Shown: positions 1 through 11,475, counted from the stretch's first letter. The stretch: DNA of 64,000 bases from Casuarina equisetifolia (GCA_028551475.1 CM052356.1:19185884-19249883), one strand, 5' to 3'. Program-made: numbers and translations. Notes: generated from the letters alone by a model not told the origin.

Positions 1-42
1 TTTCCTTCTCCATGTACTTCTCTCTCTTCCTCTCTCTAGTTA

Positions 43-72
43 AGTGAAAAATCCTTTCTTTTTATCCCGCAG
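43..72 (+). other. 3' splice acceptor region of the IDD last intron
   Basis: A T/C-rich stretch ends in CCGCAG at 67-72, immediately upstream of the open frame of the IDD exon. No ATG in the exon is a plausible start, so an internal exon boundary is the best explanation. Confidence 0.7.
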
Positions 73-800
73 AATTGCCGGAGAATACAACCGGGCCATC
101 GCCGGCAATGGCAGCCACAATCACCAGCTCCTCCAGTTGCAGCACTAGTGTATTTGCCAGTGTGTTAGCTCCTTCAACCGCAGCAACAGTCGCCGAACCA
201 TCCTCGTTTTCCAATTTGATCTGTGCCTTGTCCCGCTCCGATTGCCCCCCGACTCATCCACCCATAGAACCCACCTCTCTTTCGCTCTCCACCTCCCTCT
301 ACCTCTCCAGCAGCGCCTCCTCCCTCTTCCCGACGCCTAACCAAGACCATCTCCACTACGCTACTTCCTCCCAGCCTGTCATGTCTGCAACCGCATTACT
401 GCAGAAAGCTGCCCAAATGGGCTCCACGGCGTCGAACGCGTCGTTGCTTCGTGGGTTAGGCTTGACAGCGACGACATCGTCTTCCACCGGTCAAGACAGC
501 ACTGCTATGCAGTGGGATGGCCATAGGAGAGCAGAGAGCACCTTGGGGACTGACGGGCTCGGGCTGGAACACCCCCCTGGTGGGAGTTCTTTGATGGGCC
601 AGCCAATGACGCGTGATCTTCTTGGTATGGGCATTGGTGGCGGCGGCGGCGGCGGGGGGCCATCCAGCAGGGGTCTTACTGCTCTGCTCACTTCTTTTGG
701 CGGTGGCTTTGATGTTGCATACGAAGGAGGTGGAGGAGGAATCGGTGGTTCGCCTGGAGACGACACATGGAAAGGTGCACCCAAGCACAAAATTCAATGA
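73..800 (+). CDS. IDD-family C2H2 zinc-finger transcription factor, last exon (partial)
   Basis: This is the 3' terminal exon of an INDETERMINATE DOMAIN transcription factor; the zinc-finger exons lie upstream of the window. The frame opens after a pyrimidine-rich tract and a CAG acceptor ending at 72, with two bases (73-74) finishing a split codon, and runs to TGA at 798-800. It encodes about 241 residues rich in Ser/Thr/Ala and Gly. Two C-terminal motifs typical of plant IDD proteins are present: MSATALLQKAAQMGSTAS (from 381) and TRDLLGMG (from 610). A run of glycines (about 639-660) follows. Family knowledge: IDD proteins are nuclear, bind DNA through four zinc fingers and use this C-terminal part to contact GRAS proteins such as SHR/SCR or DELLA. 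Which IDD member it is cannot be decided without the fingers. The family call is firm; the exact acceptor is inferred. Confidence 0.88.
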
Positions 801-1134
801 TCCAGCTGTGCTGTGAACCTATGTAACGAGGGCATTTTTCTGAAGGGCCTGTTCGACATATAAAATTTGAAGTCCCATGGTGGGTTGCACCTGCTCTTAA
901 CGTCTTATGTCCTCCCTGAGAATTTGTAATCATTGAGTTCGTAAACAGGTTTTACGTAGGTCTTGTGTAATCTTATGCAGATGTCATCGTTTTTAGTTTA
1001 ATTAAATTCTTGGTGATGTGAATCGGGGATGGGGCTGTACAGGAACTCTTGTTGTCGTTACTTGTTGAAAAAGGCAGCCAGAGAGGTAATGCATGCCGCG
1101 GAAGTTATTACCTCAATTCTCTTTCGTTGTTCTA
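801..1134 (+). other. Presumed 3' UTR and flank of the IDD gene
   Basis: T-rich, AT-rich sequence follows the stop codon, with no conserved reading frame. It is the natural position for the 3' UTR and polyadenylation region, but I cannot place a poly(A) site with confidence. Confidence 0.45.
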
Positions 1135-1222
1135 CATTCTTCTTCCCCATCTATGATTTTTCTGTAGCTTCATTCTTCTTCCCCATCTATGATTTTTCTG
1201 TAGCTTCATTCTTCTTCCCCAT
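1135..1222. repeat. 36-bp tandem repeat, about 2.4 copies
   Basis: The unit begins CATTCTTCTTCCCCATCTAT and ends TTCTGTAGCTT. Two full copies and a truncated third lie head to tail with almost no divergence. The 36-bp period keeps the frame of short spurious ORFs on both strands, which is why such ORFs look repetitive. Confidence 0.9.
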
Positions 1223-3774
1223 GTAAAAGTATTAGAATTTGTTTTATTGTTTTGGTCGTAAAGAATATGGTTTGAGTCCATATTGCTTAATTTGGTTTGA
1301 GAATTTTTTTGGATAAGAAAGAAATGTTCTATAATTCTTAACCAGACTTTTGGTATAATTAGCTTTTTATATAATATTTCGAACTCGGTTTTATACGTCA
1401 CTTCTGAGTCTTAAATCAAACTTTTGAGTGAAGCGATTTTTTATACTTATATCCGGATTGGATCACTATATAGTGCATCTGGGTTTTGTCAGAGACATTC
1501 CTAATCTTTTCTCTTCTTTTCCAACTATAAAATTCCATGTGAATGCAATGAACTCCCACGTTATATCCCCGGAAGTAGCCACCAAAAGATTCTCCAGGAT
1601 TCGAGCATGGTCAAATGTGTTCCGGAATGCTAGATCTAAGACAAGGAGTCAATCCGCTCATAATTACACTGAAAAACCAAATAGATATCCGCGTCTACAC
1701 ACGCAACGTTGTCGTTGAAAAATTTGGCAGTTTCCCACCGGGGGATGAATGGGAAGGATGGAAGGAAGGAAGGAAGGGAAATAAAAAAAAGAAAAAAAAC
1801 CATGAGACCTCGGCGTGATTCTGCAGAGAACACGATCGCTGAGAATGGGCGCCTGTCTCTCGTGGATATCCTAGGGATCATGGTGGTCCGATGGTCAAAC
1901 TGACAAAGGATTCGAACCCTGCTGTGGGTCAGCTTAGACCGCCCAGATGCATTCAATAGAATGAGTTGGCTGATGGCATTTGTATTACGTTCCCTTGCAA
2001 GGTGGGTCCGACGATTTAATGTTTGGGGTCTCTGGCCCGGTGGTTGCTGCCACCCTGCCATTCTACTGGGCCGTGGCTTCTCGTACTGGTAACAGGCAAG
2101 CATAGGCAATGAACTCCTGTCAATACATCCCTTCCCCCGCCCCAAATTTTATTTTATTTTTTTTTTAAAAAGTGTAGTTTCTTCCTTTATAATTATCGGT
2201 TGTTCAAGTGTCTTTTTCTTAATAATGGTTTCTAAGAAAAGAATTTAACTCCTTTTAAGTTCAAATATACTACTTATATGATATTTACGTTATCACACTA
2301 TTATTGATAGACTCTCATGATTTCTTTATGGTTGGAGTCAAGACATGGCTAACCTAGATGCTCCAGCAAGGTCAAAATGATATGAGCCGGCCCCAGCATC
2401 TCCCCCGTGAACCCAACCAGGCCTAGAACCGAGCTCTAAGCATGCGAAGACCGCTAACGGAATAATATTGACCAGTTGCAGACTCCCCAAGAAGAGAGTC
2501 GCAGATTCACGTGCTGCACAGGAAACTTTCAAACACAACGAATCTCTTTAGAAGGTAGCCGTTGAAGTTTAGTTGTAACAATTTCATCACCTTTTGTAAG
2601 GCTTACGTCGGTTACTAAAGAAAACGATACGATGCTTCAGATTCAACCGGCTTTCATCCTGTAGAACTTGGTTTTGAGACTCGGAGAATGGTTGATCTTA
2701 AGTTATTAAACGACCACCGCGTTCCTGCGAAACGACAGGCTTTATCATTGTCTTTGACAGATACAGAGAGAATGCAGTCTATGGTTTTGAAATGGCTGCT
2801 AGGGTTTTGAGTGTGAGAACGAGAGTAGTAGAGTTACAATGGCAGTAAGAAAAAGCGAGACGATAACGCGAGTGGGTCAACCGCTGAAGTAGCCGCTAAA
2901 GGGCGATTCTTGGTAAGAAGTAGGAGAATGGGCAATAATACACAAATCTTATTGGTGAAAGATAAGTTAGTTGGATCTCAATTGTGAAATTTGAGGTTTG
3001 CCAGTTACTAAAATTTAAATTCAAATGTAATATCTTACCGCATATTAACTGAATCTATAATTTTTATATATTTTAAGACAAATGAAAATATTAAATATAA
3101 CGTATCTTATGTTATTCATATTTTAATTCGATGCTCTCTTATTAATGTGAATTCAGATCGAGGGACGGGCCAGGACCTAGACATGCTGGGCCGTTATAGT
3201 GAAGAGTTGCTTGGATGACTTAGTCAACTTCCATATATATATATATATTTTAATATCCTTACCTACCTTGTAATTTGTGTTAAGACAAATGGATGTTGGG
3301 TCATATTTATGTAAAATTGATACTTGTATAGAGTTAAAATTATAAGTAGCAGATAAAATATTCAATAATAAAATAATTATCAATTTAAAATTTATTTTAT
3401 GTGATTTATAAATAATCTCAATTTTATGTGATTTATTAATATTAGATTATTTTGGTAAGTCACTAGATTAGCGGAAGATAGGCAGTCTTGAAATTCTATA
3501 TTGATTGAAAATTAACTTTTAGTCTTATGTTGTATAAAAATTTTAAAATAATGATATGTTGATGTTTTCAAACAAAAATAAAGTTTATTTTTGAACAACA
3601 TATTTTACCAATATTCTTTTCTAAATTTTCATGTATGTGTTAGTGGATAAGTGTCTAACTCAATTAGGAGATGGTGTTGACTAAGATCTCTTGGTTCCTA
3701 GTTGGACACGGAGGGTGTGCATAATTATATGTTTTCATTAAGAAAAATGCATGTATTGCTGAATTCCCTAATAA
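1223..3774. other. Intergenic spacer with no recognisable gene
   Basis: About 2.5 kb of AT-rich DNA. The best ORF (minus strand, 1636-2145) has no recognisable motif and contains a GGAA microsatellite (about 1756-1780) and A-tracts, so I do not call it a gene. A more GC-rich patch at about 2330-2560 may be an old transposon remnant. An (AT)n tract lies near 3234-3250. Beyond this I see nothing. Confidence 0.5.
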
Positions 3775-4067
3775 CAATGAACAACAAATGCGTCTCATAG
3801 CTTGATCTTATCAAACAATGAATTTTCCAATTTTCGTACTATGTGTCACGAGGTTTAAAATTCAACTCAACAACTAACTTAAAGTTATATATATATATAT
3901 ATAATTCATCTTGAATATTTTATCCTATGAAATTTCATTCCGCACCCGCCCACGGAAGCTATAACTTTTACATGCGACAATCCTTTGCGCTCCGTTCCTC
4001 GCGATGCAGTATTATTTGCCACCTCTGCTCTCCAGGACTCCTTCATGCTACGTGATGAAGTCCCGCC
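3775..4067 (+). promoter_or_regulatory. Promoter block conserved with P450-A (upstream of pseudogene 1)
   Basis: This stretch resembles the region just upstream of P450-A (about 33620-33869). The parts that can be matched by eye are CTCATAGCTTGATCTTATCA next to an AATGAATTTTCC string, and the GC-richer last 100 bp before the ATG. An (AT)n tract at 3885-3903 is extra here. This is remnant promoter sequence of a dead gene; any regulatory activity is inference. Confidence 0.6.
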
Positions 4068-6324
4068 ATGCAGTTACTTTTGGCAGTGATTTTCCTCCCT
4101 GATCATGGCGCTTCTGAAACTCTTCCTCTCAAATTTATCGGTTCCATGGAGAATCCAGGACAATTTCCGCCGCATCTTCGCACAAGCACAGTCGACGCCG
4201 ATGCGATTAAACCAGGACATACTTATCCAGTGGTCTCTCTATTGGTTCGGGCTATAGCCCAGATTGGGAATAGCCGATCCAGATATGATCAAGGAGGCTC
4301 CAGTGGGCTCAGGCGTGGCTGTTGAAAAGATTGTGACGGCCTTCAACAAAGCTATGCTTGGGACAAAGGTTAACTTCGGTGGCATGAGAAATGGCGCTCC
4401 AAAGAAGAATGACAAAGCAAAACGAAGGAAGGATCTTAGTGGATGAAAGAACGGATCTCATTGAAGGCAATGAGATCAAAGGACAAGTGATGAACACAAT
4501 ATTTCCGCTCGGAGGCTAAAGAATGGATAACTCATATATGCACTTGCAAAAGAATACAAACGTGCCCTAAGTTGCTTTTGTACAAAAGTACAAACCAAGA
4601 AAACGGCCAATACAAGCTAAAAGGGCCAAGGCCCAATATATGAAGAAAATAGGAAAAATCTAGCTATGATACCATCTTAGTGAATAAAAGAACGGATTTC
4701 ACTGAAGGCAATGAAATCAAAGGACAAGTGATGAGTATTTCCGCCCGGAGGCTAAAGAATGGATAACTCGTATATGCACTCGCCAAAGAATACAAACGTG
4801 CCCTAAGTTGTTTTTGTAGAAAACTACAAACCAAGAAAGGGGCTGGTACAAGCTAAAAGGGCCAAGGCCCAATATATAAAGAAAATAGGAAAAACATAAA
4901 TAACTCAATATCTAACAAAGGAACTAGCATATCACTCCTGAGTATTTAAACAGCTTCAAAACGGTATGTTCAATTTATTGTATTGCTGAGATGATTTTCC
5001 ATGACTACGCAAAAAATGACTCATTTCTTGTATAGCTAGGTTTTACATGACCATGATCTACTAGACAATTGTATTAAGAGTGGCGCAACTTAGTCTCAAA
5101 AATCTTCTTTAAAATGACATCTATTTTTCGTTTTTGGTAAGTCTTCAAAATTACATGTCCTTCCATATAAACTAATTTTAAGAAAATAAGTGAGTTTTCT
5201 TATATATAATATTAACAAGATTTGCTCTTTACCTATTTTTATAGGTAACATCAACATCATTTCAAAGTCCAACAACATGAGAGAAAATAAGCTTATATGG
5301 AATGTAGTTTTGGATGGAAAGTTTTTAATTAATTTAGCATGGAAAGCTTTCATGCCCCAATGACTCAAAGTTATTTGAAAGGAAATTGCATGATTTAACC
5401 ATGCCATCACTAAATACTCAATGATAGTATATGATTGACAATCCAAAACCGACTAACTAAGAACAAGAGATAAATTGCACTCTCCTCAGATCAAAAAGAT
5501 ACATGTTGTTGCACGTGTACTACTTTTATTAAATTTCAAGATCAAATCTTTTTAGAATGTTTATACGCAATTGTAGAGGCTTGATTGAAAATTATACTTA
5601 ATATAACACCATCATATTTATCATCATAGTTTAAGATTGTGTGGATCTTTCATCATGCAAAAGGAAAAGTTTTTATATAATGTATAATTAAATTTGTGTT
5701 TGCAGGTTTAATTTATATTATTTAGAATGAAAGTAATAATAGGATTTTTAAAAACAATGTGAGTTAATACATAATTCTTGAAACTATTAAAAGGCTTGAA
5801 AAAATAGATTTTGCTGTATTAAAAGACCTTCAAAATAGTTAAAAAAACTTATTTATTCAACATGCTTGAAAGCTTGAGAAGATCTTTTTGATAAAATGTA
5901 ATGTTATGTAAGTTCCATTTATAATGGTATACCCTTAACTATCTTATTTATTCAACATTGCCAAGGTAATCATTCAAGTGAGTTAGGCTGGAAATCTCAA
6001 CAGTCCAGCTGGCACAAAGCTTCATCCGCCCATGATTGCCATCCATCGTGAAAATGACATATGGGAGGAAGATACTCGTAAATTCAACCCCTCGTTATAT
6101 TCTGAGCCTTAAAGCCATTTGGCTTCATATTTCCGTTTAACTAAGGCCCCAGAAAAATCTGTGTAGATCAGAAATCTGGCCGTGTCCAAGACGAAGGTCG
6201 CCCTTGCTATGATCATCCAGCACTATTCTTTTAGGATATCACCAACTTACGCTCAAGCGCCAGTGCTATTTCTAGCGTTGCATACTCAACATGATGCACA
6301 ACTATTTAGTAAGATAAATGCTTG
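4068..6324 (+). pseudogene. Cytochrome P450 pseudogene 1 (CYP72 clan, A type)
   Basis: This is a decayed copy of the P450-A gene. Exon 1 starts at 4068 with the same MQLLL start, but it is shifted in frame within about 50 bp and lacks the stretch coding for the [11 protein letters not shown] hinge. It fades out at about 4434, where a TRIM-like element is inserted. Exon 2 and most of exon 3 are missing. The last codons of exon 3 and the start of its intron are recognisable at about 4946-5010 (compare 36207-36275). The last exon is at about 5963-6324 and has stops; in the heme loop the Cys codon is followed by a stop (ATCTGTGTAG, about 6157-6166). Homology with pseudogene 2 continues into the 3' flank to about 6510. 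It cannot encode an enzyme. Confidence 0.9.
4440..4917 (-). mobile_element. TRIM-like LTR element remnant inserted in pseudogene 1
   Basis: Two direct repeats, 4681-4917 (237 bp) and 4440-about 4662 (truncated), lie head to tail. Read on the minus strand, the first begins TGTTAGATATTGAG and ends in CA. It is followed after a 6-base spacer by TGGTATCATAGC (complement of 4663-4674), a primer-binding site of the initiator-Met tRNA type. No coding internal region is left between PBS and second LTR. LTR-PBS-LTR without genes is the layout of a terminal-repeat retrotransposon in miniature or of a heavily deleted LTR element. It sits inside the remains of P450 exon 1. No clean target duplication is seen, probably because the adjacent exons were deleted. 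Confidence 0.75.
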
Positions 6325-7412
6325 AAGCTTGCAGCATCGGCATGCATATAATGCAATAGATGTGTTATGACCCCGTTTGGAGGGGCGTGTTTACGGCATG
6401 TAGTGAATTATGACATGTAAATAAAATAGTGTCAGGTATACAAATAATGACATGTTTTCAGATGTGGTAATAAGCGTTTAATTCACTGCTCGAGGCTGCA
6501 AAGATTACATAAAGATGTATGTGTTTACATTCTACCACCATAAGGTCTCATGAATAATGTCATGAACAACAGGAAAATTCACATATGTAGAAGAGAAGAA
6601 TTTGGTACCATTATTAGGATGTATGCATTAATCAAAGTAAAAAGATCCATGTGGCTTTGAAATAGGCATATATAATTGTTAGAAAATAATGCAAGTACCA
6701 TTATAATTTGAAGTGCAATGGAGCCTCCACAAATCCTCATGAACTAATTGAAAAATGACATTACTTCTATTTTGACTTTGTGAAAAAATAGAGCAAATTT
6801 ATTTAATCAATGGACAAATAAGACATTTAAAGATGAAAAAAAATAAGACTTCAATGACTCGGGGATTTCATTTTAATTTCACTCAGTCTGTGCCTAATGT
6901 TGTAAACTTCGGCTCCGGTAAGCTTCCTGTACTGGTGTTTAGAAGTTTCCTAAATTTCTTTGACATTGGCCATGTGGAGGACGTATTCAACAAGAGAGGG
7001 GTTAGGCGATTTTGCCAGCCACCTAACAATTGCAGAGTGTAACTGATCCCACTGCTGAGCCTTAACTATATCAGTTTGTGACCCCATAACAGTGCTGTCA
7101 AGAAAGCCCAATTTTTTCTTGTCAGTCAATGCTTGTTTAACCTCACGACTCTAAAAATCATCATGGCTGAGTTGCAGTTGGAGAATGCAAAAGAGAGAAA
7201 AGGGTATTTGGGAGCCCACTCGGGCATTTTGTATTAACACTTTTTTGAAAGAATCATGTACAAACGGACAACCTCCGGTTGGAGAGAATTTAAACAAACT
7301 TTAAATGACAAGTTCAAATTCCACCAACTTGTCAACTTTTAATGGAGTTCAATTACATTGCTGAGTTGAGCTTGATAGTCAACAAAACATTTCTCCTCTA
7401 TCCTATGATTAC
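6325..7412. other. 3' flank of pseudogene 1 and spacer
   Basis: Up to about 6510 the sequence is homologous to the 3' flank of pseudogene 2 (10240-10385). The rest is AT-rich. A 69-codon open frame at 6833-7042 (+) carries no motif I recognise and is not called as a gene. Confidence 0.5.
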
Positions 7413-7545
7413 AAACATGTGAGGATGTTAAGCTGGTGAACCTCGATGTTCCTGCTGAGACGCACAACTTTGTATGGGACGAAGATGCTAAGAAGCTCAA
7501 CCCACTGCGCTTCCAGGAGAGACAAAAGCATTTAGTCACTGAGAT
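7413..7545 (+). pseudogene. Cytochrome P450 last-exon fragment
   Basis: An isolated piece of a P450 terminal exon. It translates to VKLVNLDVPAETHN, then an internal deletion, then DEDAKKLNPLRF and KHL, matching the segment between the K-helix and the FNPLRF (PERF-equivalent) motif of P450-A and -B. The part coding for [10 protein letters not shown] is deleted and no heme loop follows. No neighbouring exons are visible, so it is an orphan duplicate. Confidence 0.82.
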
Positions 7546-8399
7546 GGCATAAGAAATGTTTTATGTTACCATCTATCCCTGTACAAACACCATAACGTAC
7601 AAATTTTATTCTGGATTCGGTCTTTGACCATTATAAGAAAACTCAGCACATGTCTTTTTTTTTTTTTTTTGAAAAAGATGGAAGGAAAAAACTAAAAAGG
7701 TTCTAATCAATACCTTAAAACTCCGTCGTTTTAATTGTTTTTCTGAGCACGTCCTCTAAGGTACAGGCATATGATTTTTTTTGTCTTTCTAAAAAAGTTT
7801 ATTTTTATATCAAAATTCAACTCAAAACTAACTCATGAAGTAAATGGATACATCCATATTTAACCTAGCACACATATTAATATTTTAACAATGTGAAACT
7901 ACACATTTACACCGTAACACCACCTTTTATCATAGTGGTCCAACACTTATCACCAATACAAATTTTTGTATAGATTTTAAATCTCTTTATATTCAAAAGG
8001 ATATTAAGAGAGAAGCTTAACTCCAATATTATATGAAAAAAATCCATTTCCACATCACAAACTAACTCATAGAGTGCAAGGACATACCCATATTTGACTA
8101 GAGATGCTGGCTTATGTCTTAATAACGTGATATTAAACATTTACACCGAAACACTTTCATGTTATAAAAATTTGAAAAGTCATACTAACTTCGTCACATA
8201 TTTCTCCTACCCACCTCGGGCTCCCATTTTATTGAGAGACCAAGTATGTGCAGAGGAATTACAAAAAAAAAAAAAAGAAGAAAAGCCATTGAACGTTAAT
8301 CTGGAAGAGATGACGGAAGCAAGAGTTTCTTTCGTCCATGGGCAAGAAGCTTTGTTTGCTACCTTTCCTGTATATTTTTCATATATGTTAAGGAATATA

Positions 8400-8500
8400 T
8401 TGTGCCGTTCTCGGCATTGCCATTTGCCACCCCGCCATGGGTGGTGTGGTCATCTTGGCAGAGTCATTGGCACGTCTTCTATCGGATGACGAAGTAAAAC
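8400..8500 (+). repeat. Orphan copy of a P450-B promoter-type segment
   Basis: The stretch around GCCATGGGTGGTGTGGTCAT followed by CTTGGCAGAGTCATTGGCAC resembles the duplicated units upstream of P450-B (40480-40520 and 40650-40695, core CATCTTAGCAGAGTC). No P450 coding sequence follows directly; the next block resembles the P450-A type promoter. The match was judged by eye and is short. Confidence 0.45.
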
Positions 8501-8509
8501 TTCAACTAC

Positions 8510-9337
8510 ATTTCATAAAACAAAAAGGAAAATCAGTCACTACATCAAACATGATAGGAAAAACGACGTATAACGTTTCTCACTTTGATTGAACTTGTGA
8601 GGAAATACTAAAACACCAATAATGTATTTGAATCACAAGTAGAATAAGCAAATATCACACTCAACACAAAAGAATTTCTACGTGAAAAAACTCCTCCAAT
8701 GTGAAGGATAAAAAACCACGGGATTGATCACGGAGTCCACCTAAATCTCCCATATATAAATCGTTAGGTTACAACCCAATCAAGTCCTTAACAATAGCAA
8801 CAGGACTAAGATTTACTGATTCAACAATAATATAATCACCAATGAATAGTGAAGAACAAGTTGTAAATAACAACTTAACTAAGAAAAATTAGAGAAATAT
8901 TACTCAGATTTTTGACCAAGATCTGCTGACTTTAAGAGTTCCAAACGACGATCCAACCGTTCACAATGAAGAATACCCAATCCCGAACCTGCTGACAAAA
9001 AATTAGCTCAATCGGACCACGGATCGACTTTGATCGGACGTTGGATCGACTGTTACACAAAACCTCTAATTCTTGTAAAATTCTACTTTTTTTTTTTTTT
9101 CTCTTTTCTTTTTTTACGGCCACTCATCTTTTTTCTCAAGAAAAAATAATATATTTTTCTTTTTAGATATTAGTGTCACGTTACCCTAATTAAACCCAAT
9201 AATAAATCTCCGAATATGGGTTGGACCAACTCAACCAAACAAACTGCTACACTAAGTTCCAAGAGATACTGCTTTATTCTGCCCAGTATTCTCTCTGCCT
9301 TCCTGCTTTGTGTTGAACCTCATTGCTGGACCCCGCG
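8510..9337 (+). promoter_or_regulatory. Promoter region of pseudogene 2, split by an LTR-like insertion
   Basis: About 8510-8570 (with the string AAAATCAGTCACT) and about 9250-9337 (TACTGCTTTATTC and TTTGTGTTGAACCT) match adjacent segments upstream of P450-A (about 33620-33680 and 33795-33869). The roughly 650 bp between has features of a copia LTR on the minus strand, such as the TACGTGAAAAAACTCC...AAAACCACGG type of string common near LTR ends. I cannot fix the exact LTR ends. Confidence 0.5.
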
Positions 9338-10240
9338 ATGCAGTTAACTCTGCCTTTGATTTTCCTCCTCCTCATCGCGTTCCTGAAACTCCTCCACGCG
9401 ATTATATGGGTTCCAGGGAGAGTCCAGGACCGTTTCCGTAAGCAAGATATACGAGGTCCTGTCTACCGTCCGCTCTCCGGAAACATGGGGGAGATCCGCC
9501 GCATGTCCGCCGAAGCACAGTCGAAGCCGATGCCCTTTAGCCACGATATACTTCATCGAGTGGCTCCCTTCTACCACGAGTGGTCAGCTCTGTACGGGAA
9601 GACGTTTCTTTATTGGTCCGGGCTAAAGCCCAGATTGGCCATAGCCGATCCGGGTATGATCAAGGAGGTTCTAATGGATTCAGGCGTCGCTTTTCGAAAG
9701 ATTTCGGGCCACCCTTCGATAAAGCTGTTCTTGGGACAAGGGTTAGCTTTGCTAACTGGTGAGAAATGGGCGCTTCAGAGAAGGATCGCAAACCATGCCT
9801 TTAAGCTAGAAAGAGTTAAGGTAATTTCCTCTCTCTCTCTCTCCAGGTAGTCACAGGAGTTGAGCCAAATCTATATCTTTAAGCATAAGGGATAGATTTA
9901 AAAACAAAATAGTGATTGGTTTTTTTTTGAACCATTGGCCCAGTTCGAATAGGGATAAAGTTTGCGTAGCACATGAACCTTGATCCTCAAAACTCGTTTA
10001 ACTAGCAATATTGAGTGAGGAATAGAGAGACAAGAGGGGAAGACAATATGAAAGAGTGTTCAAAGAACCGTTCTGTGCTATTTATATTACAGAGAACTCG
10101 ATGCAGTCAGGTTACAGGGTAATCAGAGCATATATAGACAATTGCTTAACTCTATACAAGAGAGAAAAAAAATCTAATGAGGGTGTGGTCTTGGTTGGAA
10201 CACATCATTCTCTATTTAGTAGGATAAATAGCTGAAGCTT
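9338..10240 (+). pseudogene. Cytochrome P450 pseudogene 2: intact exon 1, rest deleted (A type)
   Basis: Exon 1 (9338-9820, 483 bp, 161 codons) is fully open and starts MQLTLPLIFLLLIAFL, a membrane anchor. A basic/Pro hinge (FRKQDIRGPVYRP) follows, and it ends in ERVK at an intact AAG|GTAATT donor, exactly like P450-A. About 50-100 bp of intron 1 is alignable. Exons 2, 3 and nearly all of exon 4 are missing. Only the final codons with the 3' flank remain (about 10205-10385: TTTAGTAGGATAAATAGCTGA, then GCTTGCAGCATCAGCATG). The deleted interval now holds about 180 bp of LTR-like sequence (10020-10200). The missing I-helix, K-helix and heme loop rule out catalysis. The clean exon suggests a recent deletion. 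Confidence 0.9.
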
Positions 10241-10385
10241 GCAGCATCAGCATGTATATGGTGCAATATATTATGCCCTATTCTGGAGATGTGTGCTTAC
10301 GAGATATAAATAAAATAATGACATGGTTCCAACAGTAGCAATAAGCATTGAATTCACTGTTCGACGCTGTAAAGAGTACATAATA

Positions 10386-11475
10386 CGTGCAAAGTATGAA
10401 CTTTATTTCAAGTATGTGGTTGCAACACTCTTCGACTCACCCAAATGAAAAACATTGTATTTAGATCGGTTTGCGCAAACTACTTCAGCATGAGGATGGT
10501 TTTGGGTCGTTTAAGGATTAGTTGTCGATTCCTTTTAACTAAAGAGGACAGAGAGGAATTGGTTAATGAACAAGAGAATTTGTACTCGACATCATTAAAC
10601 AGAGAGCGACCCATTTATGATTATAGAAGGGCCCTCTATCATCGTTGAAAGAGAAATTAAATAAAGTATTATTGCCATTTGGCAACAAAAATGATAGAAA
10701 AATGCACTAAGAAGAAAACCCAAAAAGTAAAAAATCATGATTAGTTACTCGATCTCCACAGATTCGTCTGATGGTGGCTCTTATGGATTCGTGTGACGCT
10801 GCTCGTAGATTGCTATTGGATCTTCACCTGGATCTCCACACGGGATGAAGCTGGCATTCAAGTCAGATGAACAGCACCTAGATCTGCATGCGGGTCATTC
10901 GCTTGGAGCTACGATGGGGTCGACGTCGAGCGGCTTTCTCCTGGGTCGACTTTGCTGTGCTGCTGTGCTGCCGGTAGACCTCCTAGCTTCGGCGGAGGCA
11001 GACCAGTTTGTAGGCTGTGGTGTGCACGGGTTAGTGTGGGTCGCCTAGGCTGAGTTTCAGGTGGGTTGGGTCATGCCTACAAACTGGACTACAACCTGTG
11101 AACTGAGCTGCGTGTAGAACTGGGAGAAGAGTACTGCTGGGCCTGTATTGAGCTTGGATTGGATTTTTTTCTTTTAACTTGCTTCTTCATATTCCTTGGA
11201 AACCTTTTACTTATCATTTTGTTTTAAGATATGGTTAGCTATAACAATTCTACACATTTAAATAGTAAATAATCAACAATTTATTTTGTTGTAATAATTA
11301 CAAGTATAATCATCAAAAACATTATTAGCAAAATATATTTCTACAAAATTTTCATTCAATGACATTAGAGCATGTAACATTTGTCTCTAGAGCAACAAGC
11401 ATGTTCGTATCTTCCATTAGACAAGCATAGTAATTGAAAGCATTTTTTAGTTAATTTATATGGATATCTGGGAGC
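10386..11475. other. Spacer with no recognisable gene
   Basis: Short open frames at 10445-10648 and 10845-11048 show no family motif. The segment 10760-11140 is GC-richer, with repeated GATCTCCAC/GATCTGCA type strings, and may be a transposon remnant. I cannot assign it. Confidence 0.4.

Noticed and set aside
456..797. Open frames on the minus strand across the IDD exon
   Set aside because: They are shadows of the GC-rich, Gly/Ser-coding exon and carry no recognisable motif.
1636..2145. 169-codon minus-strand open frame
   Set aside because: It contains translated GGAA and A-tract repeats, has no conserved domain and no supporting gene structure.
8094..8489. 131-codon plus-strand open frame
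   Set aside because: It runs through a poly-A tract (about 8262-8276) and a segment resembling P450 promoter sequence; no protein motif.
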